DNA from: Pukyongia sp.
GTDB taxonomy: Bacteria; Bacteroidota; Bacteroidia; Flavobacteriales; Flavobacteriaceae
Reading direction: 5' to 3'
Length of the DNA: 64,000 nucleotides
Assembly (NCBI GenBank): GCA_030148705.1
Contig: JASBSY010000001.1
Location: 104,181-168,180 of the forward strand
In this document: one piece after another, positions 18,437 through 26,518 of the stretch
How positions within the stretch are numbered: position 1 is the first letter of the stretch
Layout: each line of letters begins with the position of its first letter
The notes under the pieces: generated by a model
Seen by the model: only the letters and a program-made list of their open reading frames with translations
Database searches by the model: none
What the model was told of the DNA's origin: nothing
Program-made: the position numbers and the translations under genes

Positions 18437-19003
18437 TTATTCTTTAATACGTTCCTGGTATTGCCCTTTGTCTGTATCGATCCTTATCTTATCCCCTTCA
18501 TTTATAAAGAGAGGCACATTAATCTGCGCACCTGTTTCCACAGTCGCAGGTTTAGTAGCATTGGTGGCGGTATTTCCCTTAACACCCGGTTCGGTGGCAG
18601 TTACTTCCAGAATTACGTGCGCCGGCATTTCAACAGAAAGAGGCATATTGTCTTCTGTATTAATGAGCACCGTTACAACTTCCCCTTCTTTCATCAATTC
18701 GGGAGTATCAAGGGCTTCTTTCAACAGCCTGATCTGGGTATAATCCTCAGTATTCATGAAATGATACATCTCACCTTCACTATACAGGTATTGAAATTTG
18801 TGCGTTTCAACCCGAACATCATCAATCTTATGTCCCGCAGAGAATGTATTGTCGATAACCTTGCCGGTCGTCACACTTTTTAACTTGGTACGAACGAAGG
18901 CCGGGCCTTTACCTGGTTTCACATGTAAGAACTCGATGATCTTATAAATGTCGTGGTTATAGCGTATGCATAATCCTTTGCGTATATCTGAAGTTGTTGC
19001 CAT
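18437..19003 (-). CDS. efp: translation elongation factor P
   Basis: 188 residues, the normal three-barrel EF-P length. The domain I loop reads KPGKGPAFVRTKLK, with Lys32 at the tip where EF-P is modified in other bacteria; the C-terminus ends in GDKIRIDTDKGQYQERIKE. EF-P binds between the ribosomal P and E sites and relieves stalling at consecutive prolines. It lies in the lpx gene run, 16 bases downstream of lpxA. The modification enzyme used by this organism is not in the window. Confidence 0.95.
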   Translation of the reverse strand: MATTSDIRKGLCIRYNHDIYKIIEFLHVKPGKGPAFVRTKLKSVTTGKVIDNTFSAGHKIDDVRVETHKFQYLYSEGEMYHFMNTEDYTQIRLLKEALDTPELMKEGEVVTVLINTEDNMPLSVEMPAHVILEVTATEPGVKGNTATNATKPATVETGAQINVPLFINEGDKIRIDTDKGQYQERIKE

Positions 19004-19019
19004 AAAATATATTTGGTAA

Positions 19020-19805
19020 TTAATTAGAGCTGAAATAGCCCTTCATAATTCCTCTTTTTGAATTTTTAATGAATTGTAGTATTTCATCCCGTTCCGGGGT
19101 TGCTTCCATTTCGGCTTCGATAATTTCCGAAGCCTGAGTATTGTTGTAATTCCTCTGATATAACAGTCTGTAAATATTTTGGATCTCCCTGATCTTTTCG
19201 GGAGCAAAACCTCGTCTCCTGAGCCCGATGGAATTGATTCCCACATAAGATAAGGGTTCTCTTGCAGCCTTTACAAAAGGAGGTACATCCTTCCTAACAA
19301 GCGATCCACCTGTTACAAATGCGTGCTGTCCGATCATACAGAATTGGTGTACTGCCGTCATTCCGGCCAGCACCACATGATCACCCACGGTAATATGTCC
19401 GGCCAGGGTACTGTTATTCGAGAAGATACAATTGTCGCCAACTATACAATCGTGGGCTATATGACAGTACGCCATAATAAGACAATTATTACCAATAACA
19501 GTCTTGCCTCGGTCTATCGTTCCCCGATTAACAGTTACGTATTCTCTTATTGTTGTATTATCTCCTATTTCGGCGGTGGTCTCCTCATCCTGGAATTTCA
19601 GGTCCTGAGGGATGGCACTTATTACTGCTCCGGGGAAGATATTGCAGTTCTTACCTATTCTTGCGCCTTCCATAATCGTCACATTCGAACCAATCCAGGT
19701 TCCTTCACCAATAACTACATTATTGTGTATGGTTGTAAATGGTTCGATTACCACGTTCTTCGCAATCTTTGCGCCGGGATGGACATATGCTAAAGGCTGA
19801 TTCAT
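19020..19805 (-). CDS. lpxA: acyl-[ACP]--UDP-N-acetylglucosamine O-acyltransferase
   Basis: 261 residues. An N-terminal left-handed beta-helix of hexapeptide repeats is followed by a helical C-terminal domain (from about residue 190, GLRRRGFAPEKIREIQNIYR), the standard LpxA layout. The catalytic histidine lies in YCHIAHDCIVGDN. LpxA transfers a 3-hydroxyacyl chain from ACP to UDP-GlcNAc, the first step of lipid A synthesis in the cytosol. Directly abuts lpxC-fabZ with no gap (stop at 19806, start at 19805) and is followed by efp. Confidence 0.95.
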   Translation of the reverse strand: MNQPLAYVHPGAKIAKNVVIEPFTTIHNNVVIGEGTWIGSNVTIMEGARIGKNCNIFPGAVISAIPQDLKFQDEETTAEIGDNTTIREYVTVNRGTIDRGKTVIGNNCLIMAYCHIAHDCIVGDNCIFSNNSTLAGHITVGDHVVLAGMTAVHQFCMIGQHAFVTGGSLVRKDVPPFVKAAREPLSYVGINSIGLRRRGFAPEKIREIQNIYRLLYQRNYNNTQASEIIEAEMEATPERDEILQFIKNSKRGIMKGYFSSN

Positions 19806-21212
19806 TTAGTCTTTTTTAGTTTTTACAATTTGTGCCATAAGTTCCGCTTCTGTTACAAGTCGGCCATTGGCATATGCATTTCCGGACATATGTACGATTC
19901 CCCTCCTGATAGGCGTAATAAGGTCTAGTTTAAAGATGAGTGTATCGCCGGGATTGACCTGCTGTTTGAACTTTACGTTGTTGATCTTCATAAAGAAGGT
20001 AAGGTAATTCTCAGGATCGGGCACGGTACTTAATGCGAGTATACCCCCTGTTTGTGCCATGGCTTCGACTATAAGTACGCCGGGCATTACAGGAGCCCCG
20101 GGAAAATGCCCCACGAAGAAAGGTTCGTTCATGGTTACATTTTTAAGCCCAACAACATGGGTATCTGAAAGCTCAAGTATCTTATCGACTAAGAGGAATG
20201 GTGGACGGTGAGGGAGCATGGCCATAATGGCATTTACATCCTTAACCGGTGTTTTATTGATATCGAAGGTTGGCACCTTATTGCGCTTCTCGATCTTAAT
20301 TAATTTGGAAAGTTTTTTGGCGAACTGGGTATTTACATGATGCCCGGGTTTGTTAGCTATCACTTTCCCCCGAATCCTTGTTCCTACTAGTGCAAGATCT
20401 CCAATCACATCCAACAGTTTGTGGCGTGCTGCTTCATTGGGGTAATGCAGGGTTAGGTTATCCAGGATACCATTGGGTTTCACCGAGATCTGGTCCTTTT
20501 TAAAGGCAGCTCGTAATTTTTCCATTGTTTTTTCTGAAAGCTCTTTATCCACATATACAATGGCATTGTTGAGATCACCTCCTTTTATAAGGCCGTGATC
20601 AAGCAGTGTTTCCAGTTCATGTAGAAAACTAAAAGTCCGCGCATCGGAGATCTCATCTTTAAAATCGGATATATTCTTTAAGGATGCGTTCTGGGTTCCC
20701 AGCACTTTAGTTCCAAAATCGACCATAGCGGTTACCTGGTATTCTTCTGAAGGGATTACGGTAATCTCACTTCCGGATTCTTCGTCCGTGTATGATATTA
20801 CCTCTTTAACTATGTATTCATCCCTGGGAAGGGTTTGCTCGACGATTCCTGCCTTTTCAATAGCCTCTACAAAGAATTTTGAAGAACCATCCATAATGGG
20901 AGGTTCGGATGCGTTGAGTTCAATTAAACAATTGTCAACCTCCATACCAACCAGCGCAGCCAGTACGTGTTCTGATGTCTGTATCTTTACTCCCCGTTTT
21001 TCCAGGTTTGTTCCCCTTTGTGTATTTACAACGTAATTGACATCGGCTTCGATCTCCGGTCTTCCTTCCAGGTCCACTCTAACAAATGTATAGCCGTGAT
21101 TTTCCGGGGCCGGCTTAAAGGTAATCGTTACATCCTTTCCGGTATGAAGCCCAACACCGGTGAGCGACACCTCTTTCCCAATCGTGCGTTGTTTAACCAT
21201 ACATTCAGTCAT
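19806..21212 (-). CDS. lpxC/fabZ: bifunctional LpxC deacetylase / FabZ 3-hydroxyacyl-ACP dehydratase
   Basis: About 468 residues in one chain. The N-terminal LpxC domain has TGVGLHTGK, the zinc-binding histidine in SEHVLAALVG (H82), the second zinc motif in HKLLDVIGDLAL and the C-terminal HHVNTQFAKKL. From about residue 320 a full FabZ domain follows with MLPHRPPFLLVDK and the catalytic His and Glu in HFPGAPVMPGVLIVEAMAQ. LpxC commits UDP-3-O-acyl-GlcNAc to lipid A and FabZ dehydrates 3-hydroxyacyl-ACP, so the fusion joins the two competing uses of 3-hydroxyacyl-ACP; it is characteristic of Bacteroidota and relatives. The start at 21212 overlaps lpxD by eight bases; ATG codons at 21230 and 21200 are alternatives. 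Confidence 0.95.
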   Translation of the reverse strand: MTECMVKQRTIGKEVSLTGVGLHTGKDVTITFKPAPENHGYTFVRVDLEGRPEIEADVNYVVNTQRGTNLEKRGVKIQTSEHVLAALVGMEVDNCLIELNASEPPIMDGSSKFFVEAIEKAGIVEQTLPRDEYIVKEVISYTDEESGSEITVIPSEEYQVTAMVDFGTKVLGTQNASLKNISDFKDEISDARTFSFLHELETLLDHGLIKGGDLNNAIVYVDKELSEKTMEKLRAAFKKDQISVKPNGILDNLTLHYPNEAARHKLLDVIGDLALVGTRIRGKVIANKPGHHVNTQFAKKLSKLIKIEKRNKVPTFDINKTPVKDVNAIMAMLPHRPPFLLVDKILELSDTHVVGLKNVTMNEPFFVGHFPGAPVMPGVLIVEAMAQTGGILALSTVPDPENYLTFFMKINNVKFKQQVNPGDTLIFKLDLITPIRRGIVHMSGNAYANGRLVTEAELMAQIVKTKKD

Positions 21213-22230
21213 TATTCTGATTTTTTTCAAATGTATTCAATCGTTCTATGATCTTTGGCAGATTCTTAAAATGGACATAACTCTTATTATAGTCTCCGTA
21301 TTTTAAGGCCGGGGAACCTTGTAGTACCTCGTTGTCCTTTACATTTCTTCCTATTCCGCTTTGCGCCTGTATGCGAACGTTGTCGCCTATGGTAAGATGG
21401 CCAACAATTCCTACCTGGCCGCCTATCATACAGTTCTTTCCAATCTTTGTAGAGCCTGCAATTCCTGTCTGGGCCGCTATAACCGTATGTTGTCCTATTT
21501 CCACATTGTGAGCGATCTGGATTTGGTTGTCCAGCTTAACTCCCCGCCTGATAACTGTCGATCCAAGGGTTGCCCGGTCAATGGTAGTCCCGGCACCCAC
21601 ATCCACGTTATCCTCTATTACAACATTGCCCGTCTGTGGCACCTTGGTGTACTCACCTTTATCATTAGGAGTAAAGCCAAAGCCATCAGCTCCTACAATA
21701 ACCCCGCTGTGAATAACGCAGTTATTTCCGATTATACTTTCCGAATAAATCTTGGCGCCGGCGAAAACAACAACATCATTACCAATCTCCACATTATCGC
21801 CTATATAGACATTAGGATATATTTTGGCGTTCTTGCCAATTTTAACGTTCTCACCTATATACGAGAATGCCCCCATATATAAACCATCAGCGATGCTGGC
21901 CGTTTCGGAAATAAACACAGGTTGTTCAACCCCGGTCTTATTCATTTTCACCTGGTTGTAATATTCCAGTAATTGGGAAAATGCCTTATAGGCGTTCTCG
22001 ACGCGAATAAGGGTAGTGTTCAGGTTGTTTTCGGCAACAAAATCCTTATCCACGATTGTCACGGAGGCCGATGTGGTGTAAATGTATTGGGTATATTTCG
22101 GATTCGACAAAAAAGTAAGACTTCCTTCCGATCCTTCTTCTATTTTCGAGAGTTTCGAAACTTCCACTTCGGCATTCCCTTCAACTTCACCGTTGAGTAT
22201 TTCTGCAATCTGGCTGGCTTTAAATTTCAT
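21205..22230 (-). CDS. lpxD: UDP-3-O-(3-hydroxyacyl)glucosamine N-acyltransferase
   Basis: 341 residues: an N-terminal uridine-binding domain (1-100), the hexapeptide beta-helix (about 105-310) and a C-terminal helix. The catalytic histidine lies in QIQIAHNVEIGQ, and the conserved GADGFGF loop is present near residue 185. LpxD adds the N-linked 3-hydroxyacyl chain after LpxC. It is the first gene of the lpx run and overlaps lpxC-fabZ; a -7 element lies 19 bases upstream. Confidence 0.95.
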   Translation of the reverse strand: MKFKASQIAEILNGEVEGNAEVEVSKLSKIEEGSEGSLTFLSNPKYTQYIYTTSASVTIVDKDFVAENNLNTTLIRVENAYKAFSQLLEYYNQVKMNKTGVEQPVFISETASIADGLYMGAFSYIGENVKIGKNAKIYPNVYIGDNVEIGNDVVVFAGAKIYSESIIGNNCVIHSGVIVGADGFGFTPNDKGEYTKVPQTGNVVIEDNVDVGAGTTIDRATLGSTVIRRGVKLDNQIQIAHNVEIGQHTVIAAQTGIAGSTKIGKNCMIGGQVGIVGHLTIGDNVRIQAQSGIGRNVKDNEVLQGSPALKYGDYNKSYVHFKNLPKIIERLNTFEKNQNND

Positions 22231-22248
22231 CTGTAGATTTCAGTGTAG

Positions 22249-22256
22249 CAAAAATA
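22249..22256 (-). promoter_or_regulatory. -7 element upstream of the lpxD operon
   Basis: TATTTTTG on the minus strand is a perfect match to TAnnTTTG, between the stop codon of the HD hydrolase gene and the lpxD start. No clear -33 element is visible at the expected spacing, so read-through from upstream remains possible. Confidence 0.5.
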
Positions 22257-22267
22257 GAAAAAAAGGA

Positions 22268-23497
22268 TTAGTATTTGGACTTAGGGTAGCAGAGATAATG
22301 TTTTATAACCTTTTTAGACAGCGCTTCGAGATTCAGTTGGTCGCTGGCTTTTGCCACGTCCACTACCTTTCCCGATTTGGTGATAAGGTCTATGGTGTTT
22401 TTTTCCATGCTGTAAGCCTGGTTACTAATCTCACCGGTAAAGACAAAATAAGAAGCTTCATATGCGTCGATGCCGTGTTTCTGCTGTAAATTTTGAAGTT
22501 TCGATTCTACTTTATGCGGTGGAAAGGGTTTATTGCGAAGTTTAATCTTCAGGAGTTTACGATTCAGCAGCATGTCTGAAATATTCCTAAGTACAAAATC
22601 TTCGGAATTCAGCCAGGATTTCATGGCTGAAACGATGTCGTAATCATCCAGCTTGGAGAACATTTCCAGGATCTCATTGGCCGAATTCTTTTCCGAAGCA
22701 CTCCTGTTGAGGAAATACTGTAAGGCCTCACTGCTTTGAAGGGTCGTTCCCTTCTGTGATATCTCCCTGGCTCGGGTTAACAATCGTACCAATAACTGCT
22801 CGGCTACAATTCCTGTCTTGTGAAGATATACTGCCCAGTACATTAACCTCCGGGCTATAATGAATTTTTCGATCGAATAAATCCCCTTTTCCTCTATCAC
22901 CAGGTTTTCGTCCACTACATTCATCATTGTAATAATTCGTTCCGAGCTGATGTTGCCCTCGGTTACGCCTGTATAAAAACTATCCCGACGCAGGTAATCG
23001 AGGCGGTCCATGTCCAGCTGACTGGAAATGAGTTGGTGGAAGAATTTCCTGGGATACTCGTTCCTGAAAATGGAAATGGCCATCGACAGCTGTCCTTTGA
23101 ACTCTTTATTGAGTTCTTCCATAAAGGCCATGGAGAGTTGTTCGTGTGAGATCCCCTCTACTATGCTGTGCTCCATGGCGTGAGAAAAAGGCCCATGACC
23201 GATATCGTGCAATAAGATGGCAATACATAAAGCCTCGGTCTCTTCCTCCGAAATGTCGATCCCTTTTCTCCTTAAAGTTTGAATGGCTTTCTGCATCAGG
23301 AACATTGCCCCCAGCGCATGGTGAAAGCGCGTATGATGAGCGCCCGGATATACCAGGTACGACATTCCCATCTGACTAATACGTCTGAGGCGTTGGAAAT
23401 ACCGATGTTCGATTAAATTGTGGATTAAGGGGCCGGGTATGGTAATAAAACCATAGATGGGATCGTTTATAATCTTGAGTTTGCTATTATGATTCAA
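22268..23497 (-). CDS. HD-superfamily phosphohydrolase (dGTPase-like)
   Basis: 409 residues. HD-domain metal ligands are visible as HHTRFHHALG near residue 54 and LLHDIGHGPFSHAMEH near 93, followed by DMDRLDYLRRDS, the third metal-binding region of this COG1078-type group. Relatives hydrolyse dNTPs or other phosphate esters; the exact substrate is unknown. The N-terminus KIINDPIYGFI is typical. It lies immediately upstream of the lpx run on the same strand and diverges from porX. Confidence 0.85.
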   Translation of the reverse strand: MNHNSKLKIINDPIYGFITIPGPLIHNLIEHRYFQRLRRISQMGMSYLVYPGAHHTRFHHALGAMFLMQKAIQTLRRKGIDISEEETEALCIAILLHDIGHGPFSHAMEHSIVEGISHEQLSMAFMEELNKEFKGQLSMAISIFRNEYPRKFFHQLISSQLDMDRLDYLRRDSFYTGVTEGNISSERIITMMNVVDENLVIEEKGIYSIEKFIIARRLMYWAVYLHKTGIVAEQLLVRLLTRAREISQKGTTLQSSEALQYFLNRSASEKNSANEILEMFSKLDDYDIVSAMKSWLNSEDFVLRNISDMLLNRKLLKIKLRNKPFPPHKVESKLQNLQQKHGIDAYEASYFVFTGEISNQAYSMEKNTIDLITKSGKVVDVAKASDQLNLEALSKKVIKHYLCYPKSKY

Positions 23498-23525
23498 ACT
23501 TTAACTTTTAATTAATAGCGACTGC

Positions 23526-23557
23526 CTTTAAATTAAATCACTTCGGAATTACTTTTG
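23526..23557 (+). promoter_or_regulatory. porX promoter
   Basis: A perfect -7 element TACTTTTG at 23550-23557 with a weaker TTTA at 23527-23530 in the -33 position, 19 bases upstream. The porX ATG is 58 bases further on. Confidence 0.55.
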
Positions 23558-23614
23558 ATGGTATAGCATTAACGGAATCTTCCGGCATCCGAACTACAAA
23601 ACAAATATACATAT

Positions 23615-25165
23615 ATGAGCGACATAAAAGTTCTTTGGGTAGATGATGAAATCGACCTATTAAAACCTCACATTTTATTTCTTGAAAACAAGGACTATAA
23701 AGTAACTACTGCGCAAAGTGGTACGGAAGCATTGGAAGAGATCAAGAAGGAACAATTCGACATAGTGTTCCTCGATGAGAATATGCCCGGTTTAACCGGC
23801 CTGGAAACCCTGGCCGAGATTAAAGAACAGCAGGCCAATCTCCCTGTTGTGATGATAACCAAGAGTGAGGAAGAATATATTATGGAGGAGGCTATTGGAG
23901 CAAAGATCGCCGATTACCTTATAAAACCGGTAAACCCAAACCAGATCTTGTTAAGCCTTAAGAAGAACCTCGATCTAAGCAGGTTGGTATCTGAGAAGAC
24001 CACCTCCAGTTACCAGCAAGAGTTTAGGAAGATCGCCATGGACATGTCGATGATAAATACCTACCAGGGATGGAGTGAACTCTATCAGAAACTGGTATAC
24101 TGGGAGTTGGAATTAGAAGATATAGAAGACACAGGGATGTTCGAGATCCTCGAATCACAGAAAACAGAAGCGAACAATCAATTCTGTAAATTCGTGGATA
24201 AGAATTACCGGGATTGGTTTGGCGGAGATGGAGACGCGCCTGTTATGTCGCATACCTTGTTTAAAGATCGCGTAATGCCACAGATAAAAACAGGAACCCC
24301 TACCCTGCTGGTTGTGATCGACAATTTACGCTACGACCAATGGAAAGCTTTTGAGCCGTTCTTGCGAAATTCGTATAAGAAAAATTCAGAGGAATTGTTC
24401 TACAGCATATTGCCAACTGCCACACAATATGCGCGAAATGCCATATTTTCGGGCTTAATGCCAAGCGAAATGGAAAAACTTCACCCCGATTACTGGCTGA
24501 ATGATACCGAAGAGGGCGGTAAGAATATGTACGAGAAAGAATTCCTGGAAGCCCAGTTGCGTCGGCTTGGTTTAAATTTAAACTGGAGTTACCACAAAAT
24601 ATCCAGTTTAAAGCAAGGAAAGAAATTGGTTGAGAACTTCAAGAGCCATAAAGAAGAAGATTTAACAGTGGTTGTTTACAATTTTGTCGATATGCTGTCG
24701 CATTCCAAGACCGAAATGGAAGTTATAAAGGAATTGGCATCTACAGATAAGTCGTATCGATCCCTTACCCAGAGTTGGTTTAAAAACTCTCCCCTTATGG
24801 AAATCATCCAGCAAGCGGCACAGTCGGGATTTAAGTTAATTATCACTACAGATCACGGAACGATTAACGTTAAGAACCCTTCGAAAGTAATCGGCGATAA
24901 AAACACCAGTTTAAATTTGCGGTATAAAACCGGGAAGAGTCTTACCTATGAGGATAAAGATGTATTGGCAGCCAAGGATCCTTCTGCCATTATGCTTCCA
25001 AGCATAAATATGAGCAGTTCCTTTATTTTTGCCAAAGGCGATTTATTCTTTGCGTATCCAAATAATTACAATCATTACGTAAGTTATTATCGCAACACGT
25101 ACCAGCACGGAGGGGTATCATTGGAAGAAATGATTATTCCATTCGCAGTGTTGGAGCCCAAGTAA
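23615..25165 (+). CDS. porX: PorX-type response regulator with PglZ/alkaline-phosphatase-like domain
   Basis: 516 residues. The receiver domain (1-120) has acidic pocket residues D10/D11, the phospho-acceptor D54 in FLDENMPG and Lys104 in DYLIKPVN. After a helical linker the C-terminal PglZ domain (from about 200) shows LVVIDNLRYDQWKAF, LPTATQYARNAIFSG and TTDHGTIN, the metal-binding and nucleophile regions of the alkaline-phosphatase superfamily. PorX is the response regulator of PorY and controls type IX secretion, and the family can cleave nucleotide second messengers. It diverges from the HD hydrolase gene. The co-located porQ (41737-42756) supports a functional T9SS in this organism. Confidence 0.93.
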   Translation: MSDIKVLWVDDEIDLLKPHILFLENKDYKVTTAQSGTEALEEIKKEQFDIVFLDENMPGLTGLETLAEIKEQQANLPVVMITKSEEEYIMEEAIGAKIADYLIKPVNPNQILLSLKKNLDLSRLVSEKTTSSYQQEFRKIAMDMSMINTYQGWSELYQKLVYWELELEDIEDTGMFEILESQKTEANNQFCKFVDKNYRDWFGGDGDAPVMSHTLFKDRVMPQIKTGTPTLLVVIDNLRYDQWKAFEPFLRNSYKKNSEELFYSILPTATQYARNAIFSGLMPSEMEKLHPDYWLNDTEEGGKNMYEKEFLEAQLRRLGLNLNWSYHKISSLKQGKKLVENFKSHKEEDLTVVVYNFVDMLSHSKTEMEVIKELASTDKSYRSLTQSWFKNSPLMEIIQQAAQSGFKLIITTDHGTINVKNPSKVIGDKNTSLNLRYKTGKSLTYEDKDVLAAKDPSAIMLPSINMSSSFIFAKGDLFFAYPNNYNHYVSYYRNTYQHGGVSLEEMIIPFAVLEPK

Positions 25166-25229
25166 AGTAGGATTTTTCTTCATTTGAACAGATTATCGAT
25201 ATTTTTAGCAAATAATCGGTATTTTATTT

Positions 25230-25237
25230 TATATTTG
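25230..25237 (+). promoter_or_regulatory. -7 element of tsaE
   Basis: TATATTTG matches TAnnTTTG perfectly; a transcript starting a few bases downstream would give a leader of roughly 10 bases before the tsaE ATG. No good -33 element is seen. Confidence 0.45.
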
Positions 25238-25253
25238 TTGGCAACCCGCTTAT

Positions 25254-25667
25254 ATGGAACTGACTTATACATTGCAACAATTGCCTGAGGTGGCCTCCAA
25301 GGTATTATCCGGAGCCTCTACCAGGACTTTATTGTTTTATGGTGAGATGGGCGCCGGTAAGACCACGCTTATTAAGGAAATTGCCAAAACGTTGGGTGTT
25401 CAGGAATCTTTAAGTAGTCCGACTTTTTCAATCGTAAATGAACATCAGTTGGATAACGATAAATTGTATCATTTTGACTTTTACAGATTGCGAAATTTGG
25501 AAGAGGCCTATGATATAGGACTTGAAGAATATTTTTTTTCCGGAAGCTGGAATTTTGTAGAATGGCCCGAAAAAGTAACTGAACTGTTGCCATCAGACAG
25601 CACTAAAATTAAACTAACAAAAAATGATAACGGAAGTCGAACTTTAAGCTTAATGCCTGTGAAATAA
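25254..25667 (+). CDS. tsaE: tRNA threonylcarbamoyladenosine biosynthesis ATPase TsaE
   Basis: 137 residues, normal for TsaE. Walker A motif GEMGAGKTT near residue 31, then SSPTFSIVNEH and the HFDFYRL strand typical of the family, closing with the FVEWPEK motif. TsaE is the ATPase that supports TsaB/TsaD in forming t6A37 on ANN-decoding tRNAs in the cytosol. It lies 88 bases after porX on the same strand with its own -7 element. Confidence 0.93.
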   Translation: MELTYTLQQLPEVASKVLSGASTRTLLFYGEMGAGKTTLIKEIAKTLGVQESLSSPTFSIVNEHQLDNDKLYHFDFYRLRNLEEAYDIGLEEYFFSGSWNFVEWPEKVTELLPSDSTKIKLTKNDNGSRTLSLMPVK

Positions 25668-25807
25668 GGACGTAACGAGATTTTTTTATTCTGAGTACTT
25701 TTGAATGTTGGCCCCAAATCGCAATATTTTGAAGCAGATTTTTATTGTAAAAGCATAACTACTAAAGATACGAAGATCTTAATTTAAATACTTGGCTTTT
25801 TTTGTGA

Positions 25808-25815
25808 TACGTTTG
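25808..25815 (+). promoter_or_regulatory. -7 element upstream of the small lipoprotein gene
   Basis: TACGTTTG is a perfect TAnnTTTG match, 29 bases before the lipoprotein ATG. A TTG lies at 25792-25794, closer than the usual spacing. Confidence 0.4.
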
Positions 25816-25843
25816 TATGATAAACCTCACAAAAACAAGTATT

Positions 25844-25984
25844 ATGAAATTAACAAAAATCCTTTTAATCGTTGCGCTCTTTGGAGCTGGTCTTTTTGCT
25901 TCTTGTACTCCGGAAAGCATTGAAGATGGACAAAACACACAACAAATCGACCGAGATAGAAACCGTCCAGCGCAGAACGGATAA
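25844..25984 (+). CDS. 46-residue small lipoprotein
   Basis: A short reading frame with a clear lipoprotein signal: MKLTK, the hydrophobic ILLIVALFGAGLFA and a lipobox ending SC (Cys21). The mature part is only about 26 residues, acidic then polar (PESIEDGQNTQQIDRDRN). The start codon follows an AT-rich leader and a -7 element. Its last 59 bases overlap, in another frame, the start of the membrane-protein gene at 25926. It resembles small Flavobacteriaceae lipoproteins of unknown role; no function is assigned. Confidence 0.6.
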   Translation: MKLTKILLIVALFGAGLFASCTPESIEDGQNTQQIDRDRNRPAQNG

Positions 25985-26456
25985 GAAAGCCTTATTTTTC
26001 GGCGGTATTGTTGTATTTTTGATAGCAATATCACCTTTTGTATTTTATTCATATAAAAGTTTCCCAGAAATTAAAACCTGGGAAACTTTTCTATTTACAA
26101 GCGAAACTTCATTTTATTCATGGTTTGATTATGCATGGTATTTTGTAAGTAAGTTTGTACCACTTTACTTATTATTGTTATGGTTTTTTACCTGTAAGCA
26201 TTGGTGGCACTGGATTATATTGGTTCCGATAACAATGTATGCTTTTCAGTTATGGGGAATAATTAATGAAAATCAAAACTTAGACGAGTTAGAACTTTTT
26301 TACATTTTACCCCTCATGATGGTCCTCGTACCATTAGTCTATTTGATCCGAGCCAAGTTATTCAATAAATTGAGAGAAGATGATCTTCAATCTTTTGAAG
26401 AAGAACTCATGGTTAAAAAAACTCCATGGCAGCAAATTAAGGACCTTTTCAGGTAG
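25926..26456 (+). CDS. membrane protein of unknown function
   Basis: 176 residues from the ATG at 25926, with three to four hydrophobic segments (FFGGIVVFLIAISPFVFY, then FVPLYLLLLWFFTC, WIILVPITMYAFQLW and FYILPLMMVLVPLVYLI) and a charged cytosolic tail. The frame is open back to 25872, but those extra 18 codons lie inside the lipoprotein gene and the later ATG gives a better polar N-terminus (MDKTHNKS). It overlaps the small lipoprotein gene by 59 bases, suggesting translational coupling. No family is recognised. Confidence 0.65.
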   Translation: MDKTHNKSTEIETVQRRTDKKALFFGGIVVFLIAISPFVFYSYKSFPEIKTWETFLFTSETSFYSWFDYAWYFVSKFVPLYLLLLWFFTCKHWWHWIILVPITMYAFQLWGIINENQNLDELELFYILPLMMVLVPLVYLIRAKLFNKLREDDLQSFEEELMVKKTPWQQIKDLFR

Positions 26457-26518
26457 GTCAACGTCATAAACAATTCACATTATTATCGTAACTTAGGAAC
26501 TGTTAACCAACTGCAGCC

